This document shows positions 8,828 to 17,921 of a stretch of DNA of 64,000 nucleotides, piece by piece (positions within the stretch are counted from its first letter, which is position 1; every line of letters begins with the position of its first letter). The DNA lies in contig JAHHHR010000040.1 of the NCBI GenBank assembly GCA_019359245.1, positions 1-64,000 on the forward strand, given 5' to 3'. The stretch is from Nostoc desertorum CM1-VF14. Its GTDB lineage: Bacteria > Cyanobacteriota > Cyanobacteriia > Cyanobacteriales > Nostocaceae. Below the pieces are notes generated by a model. It had not been told where the DNA came from. It did not search any database and saw only the letters and a list, made by a program, of their open reading frames with translations. The position numbers and the translations under genes were made by a program.

Positions 8828-9538
8828 ATGCTTAAAGCAATTGATACCGACCTTTGGGTTGCTGAACAACCTCTAAAATATTTTGGCTTGGAAGTAGGGA
8901 CGAGGATGACTGTGATTCGTCTAACCAGTGGTAAATTAATGGTGATCTCACCTATTGAGATGGATGACGCAACTATCAATGAGCTAAATCAATTGGGAGA
9001 AGTGATTTATATTGTCGCCCCCAATTTGTACCATCATCTATTTGTTGCTGACTTCAAACTGTGTTACCCCCATGCCAAACTATGGGCAGTATCTGGTCTA
9101 GAGCGTAAACGACCAGATTTGCAAATTGACTATATTATTAGCGATCGCAGCATTCACCAAATTAATGGAGTTGAGTATTTATTAGTACAAGGATTCAACA
9201 CATTAGATACTAGCGGATGTTCACCACTGAATGAATGCGTCTTCTTTCATATCAAAAGCCGAACTTTGATTGTCACCGATACAGTTTTTCATTTTGATGA
9301 TCAATGTTCACCAAGTACAAGGTTTATAGCCAAACTTCTAGGTGGTTACAACCAACTTCGTCCATCAATATTGGAGAAATTTGCAACTCAGGATAAAGTC
9401 AAAGTCAAATGCTCGATTCAACAGCTTCTTGCTTGGGATTTTGAACGAGTAATTATGGCGCATGGCAGCATAATTGAACAAAATGGTAAATCTCAGTTTA
9501 AAGCAGGTTATGAGTGGTTTTTAGAAACCTCTTTGTAG
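8828..9538 (+). CDS. DUF4336 protein, metallo-beta-lactamase-like fold
   Basis: A 236-residue soluble protein of the DUF4336 family. It opens MLKAIDTDLWVAEQPLKYFGLEVGTRMTVIRL and has YIVAPNLYHHLFVADF at the place of the metal-site histidines. A later VTDTVFHF and a final IMAHG match the layout of degenerate MBL-fold hydrolases. The canonical HxHxDH is absent, so catalysis is uncertain. It sits 30 bases behind the MAPEG gene and probably shares its transcript. Function is unknown; a detoxifying or lipid-linked role with MAPEG is only a guess. Confidence 0.82.
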   Translation: MLKAIDTDLWVAEQPLKYFGLEVGTRMTVIRLTSGKLMVISPIEMDDATINELNQLGEVIYIVAPNLYHHLFVADFKLCYPHAKLWAVSGLERKRPDLQIDYIISDRSIHQINGVEYLLVQGFNTLDTSGCSPLNECVFFHIKSRTLIVTDTVFHFDDQCSPSTRFIAKLLGGYNQLRPSILEKFATQDKVKVKCSIQQLLAWDFERVIMAHGSIIEQNGKSQFKAGYEWFLETSL

Positions 9539-9600
9539 CAATACTTAACCCATAAGTTAAGTCGGCACGATAAAATCCATGTCTAATTACACTCTGCGTG

Positions 9601-10365
9601 TTACTGAATAGTATCGGGATCTACATTAAGCGATAGCTGCGCCAACGCCAAGGGCGAACGCAACCTTGCCTTTAACTGCTCTATCTGCAATTCTGCTTGT
9701 TCTGCTCGTTGGCGTTCTTGTTCTGCTCGTTGGCGTTCCTGCTCTGCCAGTTCTTCTGCTTGCTGTCTTGCTAAAATTTCCTGTCGTAAAGCCTCTACCA
9801 GTTCATCAGGAATCAGTAATTTTTCACCCGTATCCTCTCGATAAAACCCAATTAGCCTTCCCTCAACCACCAAACGCAGTTGTAACGGTTCACTGCGTCC
9901 ATCTTGTATGGCTTCGTAGATTTCTCCCCGCAGGCGATAGCCACGTAGCTGTTGTTCCACCCACTCGCTTTTAGGGTCAAACAGCCAGTATTCCTTAACA
10001 CCTAGCTGCTCATAGAGGGTCTTTTTAAAGATTTCGTCTTGTCCCTTAGTACCAAAGGATGTCATTTCAAAAATAACTATGGGTACTTGACCCTCTTCCC
10101 AAATTTTATAGTTGTCCCGACCACCAGGTGCAACATCAAAAATCACCATCACATCTGGAGCTATCCGTAACTTAGGAAAGCCTTGTGCATAATAAAGAAA
10201 TTGATTTGCCAATACTGTTGCCTGACGATTTGCCAAATACTGTTTCAGGACTTCCAAAGTAGTTAGTAAGGCATAAAGGTGGTCGTAGGTTTCTGCCACT
10301 GGTTGACCATCAGCACTAGGGTAGAAGATTTCTGATTCGACATTAACAGGTACAGTAGCCGTCAT
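9601..10365 (-). CDS. Uma2-family (DUF820) restriction-endonuclease-like protein
   Basis: A 254-residue member of the Uma2/DUF820 group, very abundant in cyanobacteria and with a PD-(D/E)xK nuclease fold; the true role is unknown. The core (about 20-190) contains KLRIAPDVMVIFD, VPIVIFEMTS and KEYWLFDPKSEW, with the expected acidic and E-x-T/S positions. A C-terminal coiled coil follows, made of imperfect ERQRAEQ repeats, encoded by a direct DNA repeat at about 9690-9760. It is monocistronic and lies between unrelated genes. Confidence 0.88.
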   Translation of the reverse strand: MTATVPVNVESEIFYPSADGQPVAETYDHLYALLTTLEVLKQYLANRQATVLANQFLYYAQGFPKLRIAPDVMVIFDVAPGGRDNYKIWEEGQVPIVIFEMTSFGTKGQDEIFKKTLYEQLGVKEYWLFDPKSEWVEQQLRGYRLRGEIYEAIQDGRSEPLQLRLVVEGRLIGFYREDTGEKLLIPDELVEALRQEILARQQAEELAEQERQRAEQERQRAEQAELQIEQLKARLRSPLALAQLSLNVDPDTIQ

Positions 10366-10415
10366 GGTTGTAAAATCAGTGCTACGAGATTATTGTAAAA
10401 CAACTTTACTTCTCC

Positions 10416-11213
10416 CTAACTTGAGATGTGCAAGCTTTTCAAAATATGATTAGATAACTCACAAAATCCTGCACCTTCGGCAGCGTTAGTAATATAAGCA
10501 GGCTGATATTTCAACTGATTCACATATTCCAGCACATTCGCCACACCTACAGAAATAGGAAAATAACGCCGATCAAATAAACTTTCATCATTGGGACTAT
10601 CGCCCACAGTAACAATTTGTTCTGGTGAGTATTGGGGCAAATATTCGCGCAATACCTGCAACAATCCCACAGCTTTATCTTGCCCCTGGGGTTTAATGTG
10701 ACACTGCACGTTGCTATAGGTAAATCCCCAACCCATTTGTTGACAAAGACTATCTAGGGTTTGTAGTTCGTCTTCACGCAAACCAGCTACATCAAAAGTC
10801 CAGTCCGTAATGCGAAAGCGATTATCAGCAGATTCTTGGATTTGGGGAAATTTAGTTTGTAAATTCTCAAAAGTCATAGCCAAGTGCTGGCGATGTTTAG
10901 CTAAATCGGGAATGGGTGTTAAGACTACTGGTTTCTGGTTTCCAGGTGGAAAATACAAACCGCCATTTTCTGCCATAGCACCTGCCACTGGCATAATCGC
11001 ACTCAATCCACTCACCCACCCAGCAGAACGTCCTGTGACAATCATTACTTTAATGTCAGCTGCGGCTAAATCCTCTAAAGCTTGCAGTAGTGCAGGAGTA
11101 AATTTTCCTCGCCTAGTCAGAGTGCCATCCATATCTGTGGCTATCAGACGAATATGAAGACAGCTTGTAGATGAAACCTCAGACAGGGGAGGGATACTCT
11201 GGTGTCTGGACAT
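10416..11213 (-). CDS. HAD-IIB family sugar-phosphate-type phosphatase
   Basis: Haloacid dehalogenase-superfamily phosphatase with a Cof-type cap. Motif I is ATDMDGTLT, motif II VTGRSAG, and motif IV VGDSPNDESLF, all intact, so it should be active. The cap between about 85 and 185 includes AENGGLYFPPG, seen in mannosyl-3-phosphoglycerate and sucrose-phosphate phosphatase relatives, but substrate is not deducible. ATG at 11213 (MSRHQSIPP) is preferred; the frame can extend 25 codons to 11288, without a convincing ribosome site at either. It is divergent from the membrane protein at 11318. Confidence 0.85.
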   Translation of the reverse strand: MSRHQSIPPLSEVSSTSCLHIRLIATDMDGTLTRRGKFTPALLQALEDLAAADIKVMIVTGRSAGWVSGLSAIMPVAGAMAENGGLYFPPGNQKPVVLTPIPDLAKHRQHLAMTFENLQTKFPQIQESADNRFRITDWTFDVAGLREDELQTLDSLCQQMGWGFTYSNVQCHIKPQGQDKAVGLLQVLREYLPQYSPEQIVTVGDSPNDESLFDRRYFPISVGVANVLEYVNQLKYQPAYITNAAEGAGFCELSNHILKSLHISS

Positions 11214-11317
11214 ACGCGGTTTTAAAAGGATGTAAAAAATATTAATGATACAGCAAGATGGCATTGAAGATTTGGGCATCCTAAACATCAGGAGTCAAGT
11301 TTTTCAGTTTCCCAACC

Positions 11318-12139
11318 ATGCCCACTTCGATGTTTCTTGCCCAATCCCCTGGGCCAAAGCCTAAAAAAGCATCCCAGGAAGTGCCAGCAAGTAATCCTCA
11401 AATACCACCATTATTGGTGATAACCTCTGGAGGACTGGCTTTAATGGTGATTGCTTTAATTGTGTATAGTAAGCTCCAGATGAATAAGCTGGAGAAAAAA
11501 CTTAAGTTTGAACAATTCCGTGCGCGAGAATTAGAGAAAAAGTTTAAGCTGGCGCTGGAAACAATTCGCAAAATGGAAACTAATCCCGATTTAGTTAACT
11601 CACGGGACTTTAATTTAGATTATCTGCGAATGCGGATGTCAGAGGAGGTGTTTCATTTTGCAATCCTGAATCAAGTGAAGATTCAAATCAAAGAGAAAGT
11701 TTCTCAAGCTCTGCGGCCGAATCAAGCTCAACAAGGAACAGTCGGAATTGCTAATAGTGCTGGACGACAAGTAGATGAAATTTTTGATGTAGAGTATGAG
11801 ACTGGTAGCCCAGGGAACTCTGCCAAACGAGTGCTGTTTCGTATTCAAATCCGGTTAATGAAGTTACCGACGCAAGCAACTTCTGCGACTATTAGTCAAA
11901 TTATTGACTGTATAGAAACTTATCTAAGCCCTATAGAAGACGAGGATAGTTGGCAACCAACAATTCAAGGTCGGATTGCTACTATGCATTGGGATCAAAA
12001 GGCTAAACCTACGCCTCTACTCGTGCTGGAGCAATCGAATGAAGGCGTAAATGTAACTTTTCGCACTAGTCGCCAACCAAATGCCCCAATGCCACCAAAC
12101 CAACCTGGAATGAAGAAATCAGGCTCGGCGAGACAATAA
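11318..12139 (+). CDS. Membrane-anchored coiled-coil protein, cyanobacterial, unknown function
   Basis: A 273-residue protein not assignable to a known function. A proline-rich start is followed by one membrane segment (about 31-52, LLVITSGGLALMVIALIVY) and a basic coiled coil (about 55-90, KLEKKLKFEQFRARELEKKF). A soluble domain of mixed structure (about 100-255) comes next, then a P/N-rich tail. The layout suggests a single-pass protein with a cytoplasmic domain. It begins 29 bases from the frame of the divergent HAD gene, so the two may share a promoter region. Confidence 0.78.
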   Translation: MPTSMFLAQSPGPKPKKASQEVPASNPQIPPLLVITSGGLALMVIALIVYSKLQMNKLEKKLKFEQFRARELEKKFKLALETIRKMETNPDLVNSRDFNLDYLRMRMSEEVFHFAILNQVKIQIKEKVSQALRPNQAQQGTVGIANSAGRQVDEIFDVEYETGSPGNSAKRVLFRIQIRLMKLPTQATSATISQIIDCIETYLSPIEDEDSWQPTIQGRIATMHWDQKAKPTPLLVLEQSNEGVNVTFRTSRQPNAPMPPNQPGMKKSGSARQ

Positions 12140-12280
12140 ATTATGACTGTCATTAGTCATTAGTCATTTATCCTTTGTAGATACAAATGACCAATGACAA
12201 AAAATGACTTTTACGAGTAAATAGGCTATGTTTAGTTGCGTCACAGCTTAGTTATCAGTTGTGATTTTTTCGCTTCGGAA

Positions 12281-12991
12281 TTATGACTGAATAGTCGTGT
12301 TGGGGGAATTACGAGTTAAAAGACCATCTTCCATTTCTACGATGCGATCGGCTATGTCTAAAATGCGGTTGTCGTGTGTCACTAATAAGATAGTAGTTCC
12401 TTGATTTTTAGCCAGACTCTGCATTATTTCTACAACATCGCGTCCTGATTGTTTGTCTAATGCAGCTGTTGGTTCGTCTGCTAGCACCAGGGGGGGGCGA
12501 TTCACCAATGCGCGAGCGATCGCAATTCTTTGTTTTTGTCCACCAGAAAGATTGTCTGGGTAGTAATCAACTCGTTCTTCTAGCCCAACAGAACCAAGCA
12601 TGGCTTTTGATTTAGCCACTGCTTCTGTTTGAGAAATATTATCATTCAATTCAACCGCCATTTGTACATTTTGCTTCGCTGTCAAGAACCCTAGCAAATT
12701 GTGAGCTTGGAAAATATAGCCAATGTTGCGTCGCATCTGCACCAATTTGTTTTGATTAACGCCGAAGAGTTCTTCACCTAAAAACTTTAAACTTCCTTCT
12801 TGTACTGAGCGCAAGCCACCAATTAAGCTCAGTAATGTTGTTTTACCTGAACCTGATGGCCCAGTCATAATTACAATTTCACCTGGATAAATTTCTAGGT
12901 TTATGTCAAACAATATCTGTTTTTTCAGTGCCCCTTTGCCATAGTAGTGATTGAGATTTTTAATGGCAATTACAGGTTCTTTTCCCATCAT
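12281..12991 (-). CDS. devA: ABC exporter ATP-binding subunit, DevA type
   Basis: ATPase of a DevBCA exporter, which in Anabaena moves heterocyst glycolipids with TolC. The 236 residues contain Walker A GPSGSGKTT, the Q-loop, signature LSGGQKQRIAIARAL, Walker B VLADEPTAALD and the H-loop VTHD. The MacB/LolD-like form fits this exporter class. It is the last gene after devB and devC, 126 bases behind devC. Nostoc genomes carry several DevBCA paralogs, so glycolipid specificity is inferred from family only. A second start lies one codon later (12988). Confidence 0.9.
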   Translation of the reverse strand: MMGKEPVIAIKNLNHYYGKGALKKQILFDINLEIYPGEIVIMTGPSGSGKTTLLSLIGGLRSVQEGSLKFLGEELFGVNQNKLVQMRRNIGYIFQAHNLLGFLTAKQNVQMAVELNDNISQTEAVAKSKAMLGSVGLEERVDYYPDNLSGGQKQRIAIARALVNRPPLVLADEPTAALDKQSGRDVVEIMQSLAKNQGTTILLVTHDNRILDIADRIVEMEDGLLTRNSPNTTIQS

Positions 12992-13117
12992 ATTTTGGTT
13001 AGTTATAAGTTAGCAATTCTAAGACTTAACTGTAGTGCCTGTTAGAAATTAAGTTTTCTTAAATATTGATTATAGGATAGAACTATCAATAATATATTTT
13101 AATTAATTTTGAATTAA

Positions 13118-14272
13118 CTAAAAGATATCTGCTGGATCGGCAGAACGTAATTTTCGGACTGCGATCGCACCGGAAATAATACACATTAGTATAGTTAGAA
13201 TCAACACCATTACGGCACGATCAAAACTCATAAAAACTGGTAGTAGGGTTGCTTCTCTGGCGCTTTTATACATAAATAAAGCAAAAACTATTCCAGGCAA
13301 ATATCCTAGCACTGCTAACAGCAAAGCTTCTTGAAGAATGACGGTTAATAAATAATTTTGTGTATAACCTATTGCCTTAAGAGTAGCGTATTCAGATAAA
13401 TGATCTGCAACTTCTGTATAAAGAATTTGATAAACAATCACAGTCCCAACAATGAAACCCATGACAGTCCCTAATGTGAAAATAAATCCGATAGCTGTAC
13501 TATTTGCCCAATAATTACGCTCAAAATCAATAAATTCTTGCTTGGTTAAAACATTGACCTCGCTAGGTAAATATTTTCGTAACTCTTGGGCTACAACTGT
13601 AGAATTCGCTCCTGGTTTTAATCTAATTAAACCAATGTCAATTAATCCTCTTTGACGATTGTTGAATATTCGCAAAAAGTTAATATCACTTGTAATTAAA
13701 TTACCATCTGCACCAAATGATGCACCTAATGTAAATAGACCTTCTACTTTGATTCGCCGTCTTCGCACTTCTGCGGTTACAGTCTTTCCTTGATCATAAC
13801 TAGCAGCAATTGGGCCATATTCTACCCTAGAAGAACGGTCATATAATACTACATCAGGCAGTTTTAATTTATCTAAATTTTCCTGAACTCCAGGTAAGTT
13901 AACTATGTTAGTTTCTGGGTTCATTCCAAATATCAGGATACTACGAGGGCGGCCTGTTTCAGGATTTTTCCAGATTGTAAAGTCTAAATATATCGGATGT
14001 ACTGATTGTACTGCGGGTAACTCTAAAGCTTTATATAACCGTCTTTGAGAAAAACTTCTCATAGCCAGAACAGCACTAGATTGACTATTGATTAAAACAA
14101 TATCGCCCTGCAAGCTGTTATGAAATCTAACGTTACTATAATATAATGCATCTCGGAAACCGAGTTGCATAAACATTAAAATATCAGCAAAGGAAATTCC
14201 TGCTAAAGCCACAGCTAGGCGAGTTTTTTCTCTTGTCAGTTGTAGCCACGACAGAGGTATTTTTTGACTCAT
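13118..14272 (-). CDS. devC: ABC exporter permease, DevC type
   Basis: Membrane subunit of the DevBCA exporter, 384 residues from ATG 14272 (MSQKIPLSWLQLTREKTRL), the usual DevC start. One N-terminal membrane helix (about 20-40) is followed by a large periplasmic domain (about 45-255). Three C-terminal helices of the FtsX/MacB type follow (about 258-285, 305-335, 350-372), with VADHLSEYATLKAIGYTQ before the second. It lies between devB (171-base gap) and devA (126-base gap) on the same strand. Confidence 0.9.
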   Translation of the reverse strand: MSQKIPLSWLQLTREKTRLAVALAGISFADILMFMQLGFRDALYYSNVRFHNSLQGDIVLINSQSSAVLAMRSFSQRRLYKALELPAVQSVHPIYLDFTIWKNPETGRPRSILIFGMNPETNIVNLPGVQENLDKLKLPDVVLYDRSSRVEYGPIAASYDQGKTVTAEVRRRRIKVEGLFTLGASFGADGNLITSDINFLRIFNNRQRGLIDIGLIRLKPGANSTVVAQELRKYLPSEVNVLTKQEFIDFERNYWANSTAIGFIFTLGTVMGFIVGTVIVYQILYTEVADHLSEYATLKAIGYTQNYLLTVILQEALLLAVLGYLPGIVFALFMYKSAREATLLPVFMSFDRAVMVLILTILMCIISGAIAVRKLRSADPADIF

Positions 14273-14443
14273 TTTATAGGCATCCAAGCACAGTTAGCAA
14301 TTTTAGATTTTTCCTTGAATTCATTGGGATAACTCGGGCTGAATTTATAGAATGCTTAAAATTGATTAGGCAGCTTAATTCAGAACATTTGTAATCCAAA
14401 ATATCAAATCACAAATTGGTATTACTGCTCGCCAAGAACTTGA

Positions 14444-15868
14444 TTAGTTATTAATATCGACAACAACTTTGGCGTAAGTTAAACCAGAAACTTTCTGGCT
14501 ATCTTCTGGAGACAGAGCAATTTTGACTTCTACGACTCTGGCATCCACATCTGCTGCTGGATCTGTATTCAGCACATCTTTTTTACCAATTTTTCTGCCA
14601 ATTTCAGTGACAGTTCCTTTTAATTCGCCGCTAAATGCTCCATTATCGCTGCTGATAGTGGCGTTTTGACCAATACGTACTTTACCAATACTGTCTTCGG
14701 CGACTTCAGCAATCACAAACATTTGGCTGGTTTGTCCAATTTCAGCAATGCCATTTGCACCGATCGCTTCGCCTGATTTGGTGTAAACTTTTAAAATCTC
14801 TCCAGCGATTGGTGCTTGAACGTAGCTCAACTTTAGTTCTGCTTCGGCTCTTCTGATATTTGCGATCGCATTACTAACTTGGGCTTGCGCTATTTGCACA
14901 TCGGTAGGACTAACGTCTAAAATTCTGCTCAGTTTGGCCTTTTCTTCATCGATTTGTGTTTGCAAAGTAGCTACGGTTTTATCACGGTTAACTTTGGCTT
15001 CGATTAGCTGCTGTTGCAAAGTTGCTAAATTTTGTATTTGAGTAGCTCTGGCTTCGGCAATTTGCTGTCGCAGGGTTGCCAATGTCTGCCTTAGCGTAGC
15101 TTGGCTTTCAGCAACCTGTTGATTAGAAGTTACTGCACTCAAGCGCCTTCTGTCCCGCTCTTGCTGAGAAATAGCACCTTCTTTGTATAAATAATCATAG
15201 CGTCCGGCATCGACTTGAGCATTGCGCTGTTCGGCTTTAATACGTGCAAGCGTTGCTCTGAGAGCATCTCTTTGCCCACTAAGTTCAGCTTCTAAGCGAT
15301 TTACGGTTGCTTGTTGGACGAGTTTATCTCCACTTAACTGGGCTGCAATCCGCGCGATCATTGCTTGCCCTGCATTCCTTTCCCCAATTAACTGCGCTTG
15401 TAGGCGAGCAATAACTGCTCTTTGGGCTTGAATATCTCTTGGAGATCCAGCCCTAACTTGCGCTAAATTCGCACGGGCTTCTTGCACTTTGGCTTTTGCC
15501 TCTTGTAGTCCGGCTATTTGGGTATCGCGGTTATCCAAAATTGCGATAATTTGGCCTTGCTTTACCTGTTCACCTTCTCTTACCAGAAGTTGCTGAATTC
15601 GTGACGATGGTGCTAATCCTGATGATGGGGCGGATAATTTAACAACTTCGCCTCGTGGTTCCAAACGCCCTACAGCACTAATGCTATTGGTAGATGGCAT
15701 TACAGGGGCAGATGTAGTTAGTTTTCTCAGCTGCTCGATTTTTGCTGTACCTAGTATCCCAGCAGCGATTACTATTGGCACAGCTACAGCGATACCCCAC
15801 CAAATCTTAGGTTGTTCTTGATTAAATGCCTGCTCACTTGGCTTTGGCTTTTCAGTCACCCTTGACAT
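14444..15868 (-). CDS. devB: ABC exporter membrane-fusion subunit, DevB (HlyD) type
   Basis: Periplasmic adaptor linking the DevCA pump to an outer-membrane TolC-like channel. From ATG 15868 (MSRVTEKPKP) it has 474 residues: a membrane anchor (about 25-45) and a first biotinyl/lipoyl half (LVREGEQVKQGQIIAILD). A long heptad hairpin with repeated ATLRQQIAEA-like and RLQAQL-like units (about 130-330) follows, then the second lipoyl half (APIAGEILKVYTKSGEAI) and a beta-barrel. The frame extends to 15958 but the start there lacks support. The long upstream region has an NtcA-type box at 16313. Confidence 0.9.
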   Translation of the reverse strand: MSRVTEKPKPSEQAFNQEQPKIWWGIAVAVPIVIAAGILGTAKIEQLRKLTTSAPVMPSTNSISAVGRLEPRGEVVKLSAPSSGLAPSSRIQQLLVREGEQVKQGQIIAILDNRDTQIAGLQEAKAKVQEARANLAQVRAGSPRDIQAQRAVIARLQAQLIGERNAGQAMIARIAAQLSGDKLVQQATVNRLEAELSGQRDALRATLARIKAEQRNAQVDAGRYDYLYKEGAISQQERDRRRLSAVTSNQQVAESQATLRQTLATLRQQIAEARATQIQNLATLQQQLIEAKVNRDKTVATLQTQIDEEKAKLSRILDVSPTDVQIAQAQVSNAIANIRRAEAELKLSYVQAPIAGEILKVYTKSGEAIGANGIAEIGQTSQMFVIAEVAEDSIGKVRIGQNATISSDNGAFSGELKGTVTEIGRKIGKKDVLNTDPAADVDARVVEVKIALSPEDSQKVSGLTYAKVVVDINN

Positions 15869-16268
15869 AGTATGTTGCCCATTTACCTGAATTGTGCTGA
15901 TGGAAGTAAAAATAAAAGGGTTTTTAATCAACAGCCAGCCGCTTAGGACAAACAACAATGGTTTAAAGCTGGATATGGCTTAAAATCCATTGCGTGATCA
16001 ACGCTTAACACTATGGCTTTACAAAATGGTGTTTTCTATAGTGCTTCTCGTTTGTATGCAATACACTGACCTCACTTCCATTCCTCTCTCCTTTTAGGAG
16101 AGAAGCTTTGAATATTACTCCCCAACGCTAGCTCTTAAGGGGCTGGGGGTTAGGTCTGTATTGAAACTTAGAAACGCTATAGTAGCTGGCTATTCAATAA
16201 CTCTGAGTATTATTGAGACATGAGTGCAATGAACGTTAGCAAAATTCACAAGCAGTATGAATCTAAAT

Positions 16269-16296
16269 GTATAGACGCAATGTATTGTGTCTATAC
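16269..16296. repeat. 28-bp near-perfect palindrome, dispersed-repeat type
   Basis: Arms GTATAGAC and GTCTATAC flank a centre that itself pairs (CAAT/ATTG); 12 of 14 positions per arm are complementary. It resembles the GTAGAGACGCGAT-type palindromes scattered through Nostoc genomes. It lies 17 bases on the devB side of the NtcA-type box. Confidence 0.6.
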
Positions 16297-16312
16297 ACAA
16301 AATCCTAAATTG

Positions 16313-16326
16313 GTATGATGCGGTAC
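16313..16326 (-). promoter_or_regulatory. NtcA-type box GTA-N8-TAC upstream of devBCA
   Basis: GTATGATGCGGTAC matches the NtcA consensus GTA-N8-TAC exactly. It lies about 445 bases before the devB ATG. On the minus strand a TATAGA follows after 17 bases and TACATT after 28, neither at the usual 20-24 spacing, so direct activation from here is uncertain. NtcA control and a very long leader are known for devBCA in Anabaena, which supports the assignment. Confidence 0.5.
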
Positions 16327-16712
16327 TTTACTGCTACATTCACTAGCGCTATAGTTAGCCACAAAATTGAAAAGAAACATCAAAAATAGATTGTTGCCTT
16401 TGCTGGATACAATCTTGGTACAAAAGTTAGTCTTCCTTAAGTGAATCAAGGATTAATTAACTAAAAAATATCTGTCAACTTGAGCATTTCTAACATTAGA
16501 GTTTCCTTAACTTTCTGGTCAATGACTTAGCACGGCTAGTTGCTTGCACCTACCAAGACAACAAACCATTTTGTGATATTGGCTTCAAAGACCTTACTAT
16601 TCTCTCTGTTGCTGTTTTAGGACTCCATTAAACTCTCGTTGAATGAATTCTACATTTATCCGTTACGCGAAAACGTAACAGAGCCTACAGATGAGGGGGA
16701 TAAGAGAGATGA

Positions 16713-17450
16713 TTAAGTAGGGAGGTCGAATAGAACTGTGGTCATGTAATTTTCTGCCCAAGCTGGGCCAAAAGCTTTTTCTAGTACGCGGCGGGTTTTA
16801 TCGTTTTGCTGCTGTTTGGTGCAGTAATTATGTTGTCCAGCGAGATTTTGTGTGACTTGTTCAGCTGAAACAGGATGTGAGGCGATCGCTTGGGTGCAAT
16901 GAATGTCTAAAAATTCTCGCACACGCGAGAGAAACATTGTTTCTTCTTCAGGGGAACCAGGGCGCACAAAGAGACAAAAATCTGAAAAAATATCTCCCCA
17001 TTCAGGTAATTCACGGGGTTGGGAAAAGTTAAGCACTGTTAGTTGTGTCAGTGCAGAAGTATAAGATTCTGGTAAGGTACGGTCTATTTGGATTGGAGAA
17101 AGGTCTGCGATCGCTGCACTAATTTGCCCTCTACCCCCAACTAAATCGCAACCAAACATTGGCAGGTTGTATTCTGGACGGGGAAACATGACGCAGTGCA
17201 AAATATCCAGCATATTTCCGATTTTCGCCAGTTCTAAGTGCATTTTCCGAAACTGGGGCGTTTGATAGCAACGATTTTCAATCGTCAGTTTTTCGCCTTC
17301 TAGTCTACCTTCCACATACCCCAACTCATCAGGCAAATGGTAGGGCGATAGATCCAGGTGCTGATGCCAAGACGCTTCAATACAATCAGCTAGCTGACGA
17401 ATTAGGGGATGTTGTTGCTCACGCAGCGAGGGTGTAGAAGTAAATGACAT
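16713..17450 (-). CDS. pcyA: Phycocyanobilin:ferredoxin oxidoreductase
   Basis: PcyA reduces biliverdin IXalpha by four electrons from ferredoxin to phycocyanobilin, the chromophore of phycobilisomes and phytochromes. The 245-residue length is normal. The catalytic residues known from Synechocystis (E76, H88, D105) are present as E73 (HLELAK), H85 (ILHCVMFPRPEYNLPMFG) and D102 (GCDLVGG), a constant offset of three. No ferredoxin or heme oxygenase gene is adjacent, and the gene appears to stand alone. Confidence 0.96.
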   Translation of the reverse strand: MSFTSTPSLREQQHPLIRQLADCIEASWHQHLDLSPYHLPDELGYVEGRLEGEKLTIENRCYQTPQFRKMHLELAKIGNMLDILHCVMFPRPEYNLPMFGCDLVGGRGQISAAIADLSPIQIDRTLPESYTSALTQLTVLNFSQPRELPEWGDIFSDFCLFVRPGSPEEETMFLSRVREFLDIHCTQAIASHPVSAEQVTQNLAGQHNYCTKQQQNDKTRRVLEKAFGPAWAENYMTTVLFDLPT

Positions 17451-17651
17451 ATTCTAGTTGGGAATGCGATCTAGTGGCCAGTCTACAACCTGTCGTGCCA
17501 TACCTGTTGTGGTCTGCAATATAAGCAAACACTTGCACCCAGCCAACGTAAATTTATAAGACAGATGCTTTTCAGAAGGATTATTTATTTTGTAGTCTAG
17601 GTTACAGAATTAATTTTAGATTAGCCCATTAGTAAAGGCTAATAGAAAGCC

Positions 17652-17879
17652 ATGAAACTAGATTCTCGTAGACCAGATTTTGCTGTACAACCAAGAAGAC
17701 AGAATCTGGAAGGTTTGCAGCGCTTCAGAGCTTCTACTTGGGTGAAGCTTTTGCAACTTCCCAACCCCTTTAGTTTTGACGAAGCACTTTTATTGTGTCC
17801 GGTTTCAGAGGATGAGTGGCTAGCCTGGATTCCAGATCATGGGGAGGCAATACTCAATATTAGACAATTTAGTTATTAG
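17652..17879 (+). CDS. Small protein, 75 residues, unknown function
   Basis: A 75-residue frame, MKLDSRRPDFAVQPRRQ at its start and a hydrophobic, tryptophan-containing C-terminal half (PVSEDEWLAWIPDHGEAIL). No signal peptide or membrane helix is evident. Amino-acid composition looks like a real protein and I believe it has relatives in other cyanobacteria, but I cannot name a family. It stands alone on the plus strand between pcyA and maf, and is followed at once by a heptamer repeat. Confidence 0.65.
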   Translation: MKLDSRRPDFAVQPRRQNLEGLQRFRASTWVKLLQLPNPFSFDEALLLCPVSEDEWLAWIPDHGEAILNIRQFSY

Positions 17880-17905
17880 TCATTGGTCATTGGTCATTGG
17901 TCAAT
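17876..17905. repeat. Tandem heptamer TCATTGG
   Basis: Four consecutive copies of (A/G)GTCATTG-type heptamers (3 exact ATTGGTC) start at the stop codon of the preceding small gene. This is the STRR class of Nostoc. Confidence 0.75.
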
Positions 17906-17921
17906 TACTTTGGTTCAAAGA

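Larger units (their letters stand above)
15869..16712. other. Long non-coding region between devB and pcyA
   Basis: About 840 bases without a supported gene. It carries the NtcA-type box and palindrome listed separately. An inverted pair CTCTCTCCTTTTAGGAGAGA (16084-16103) and a CCCCAACGCTAGC...GGGGCTGGGGG block near 16120-16150 look like dispersed repeats. The rest is AT-rich. It most likely serves as the devBCA leader. Confidence 0.6.
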
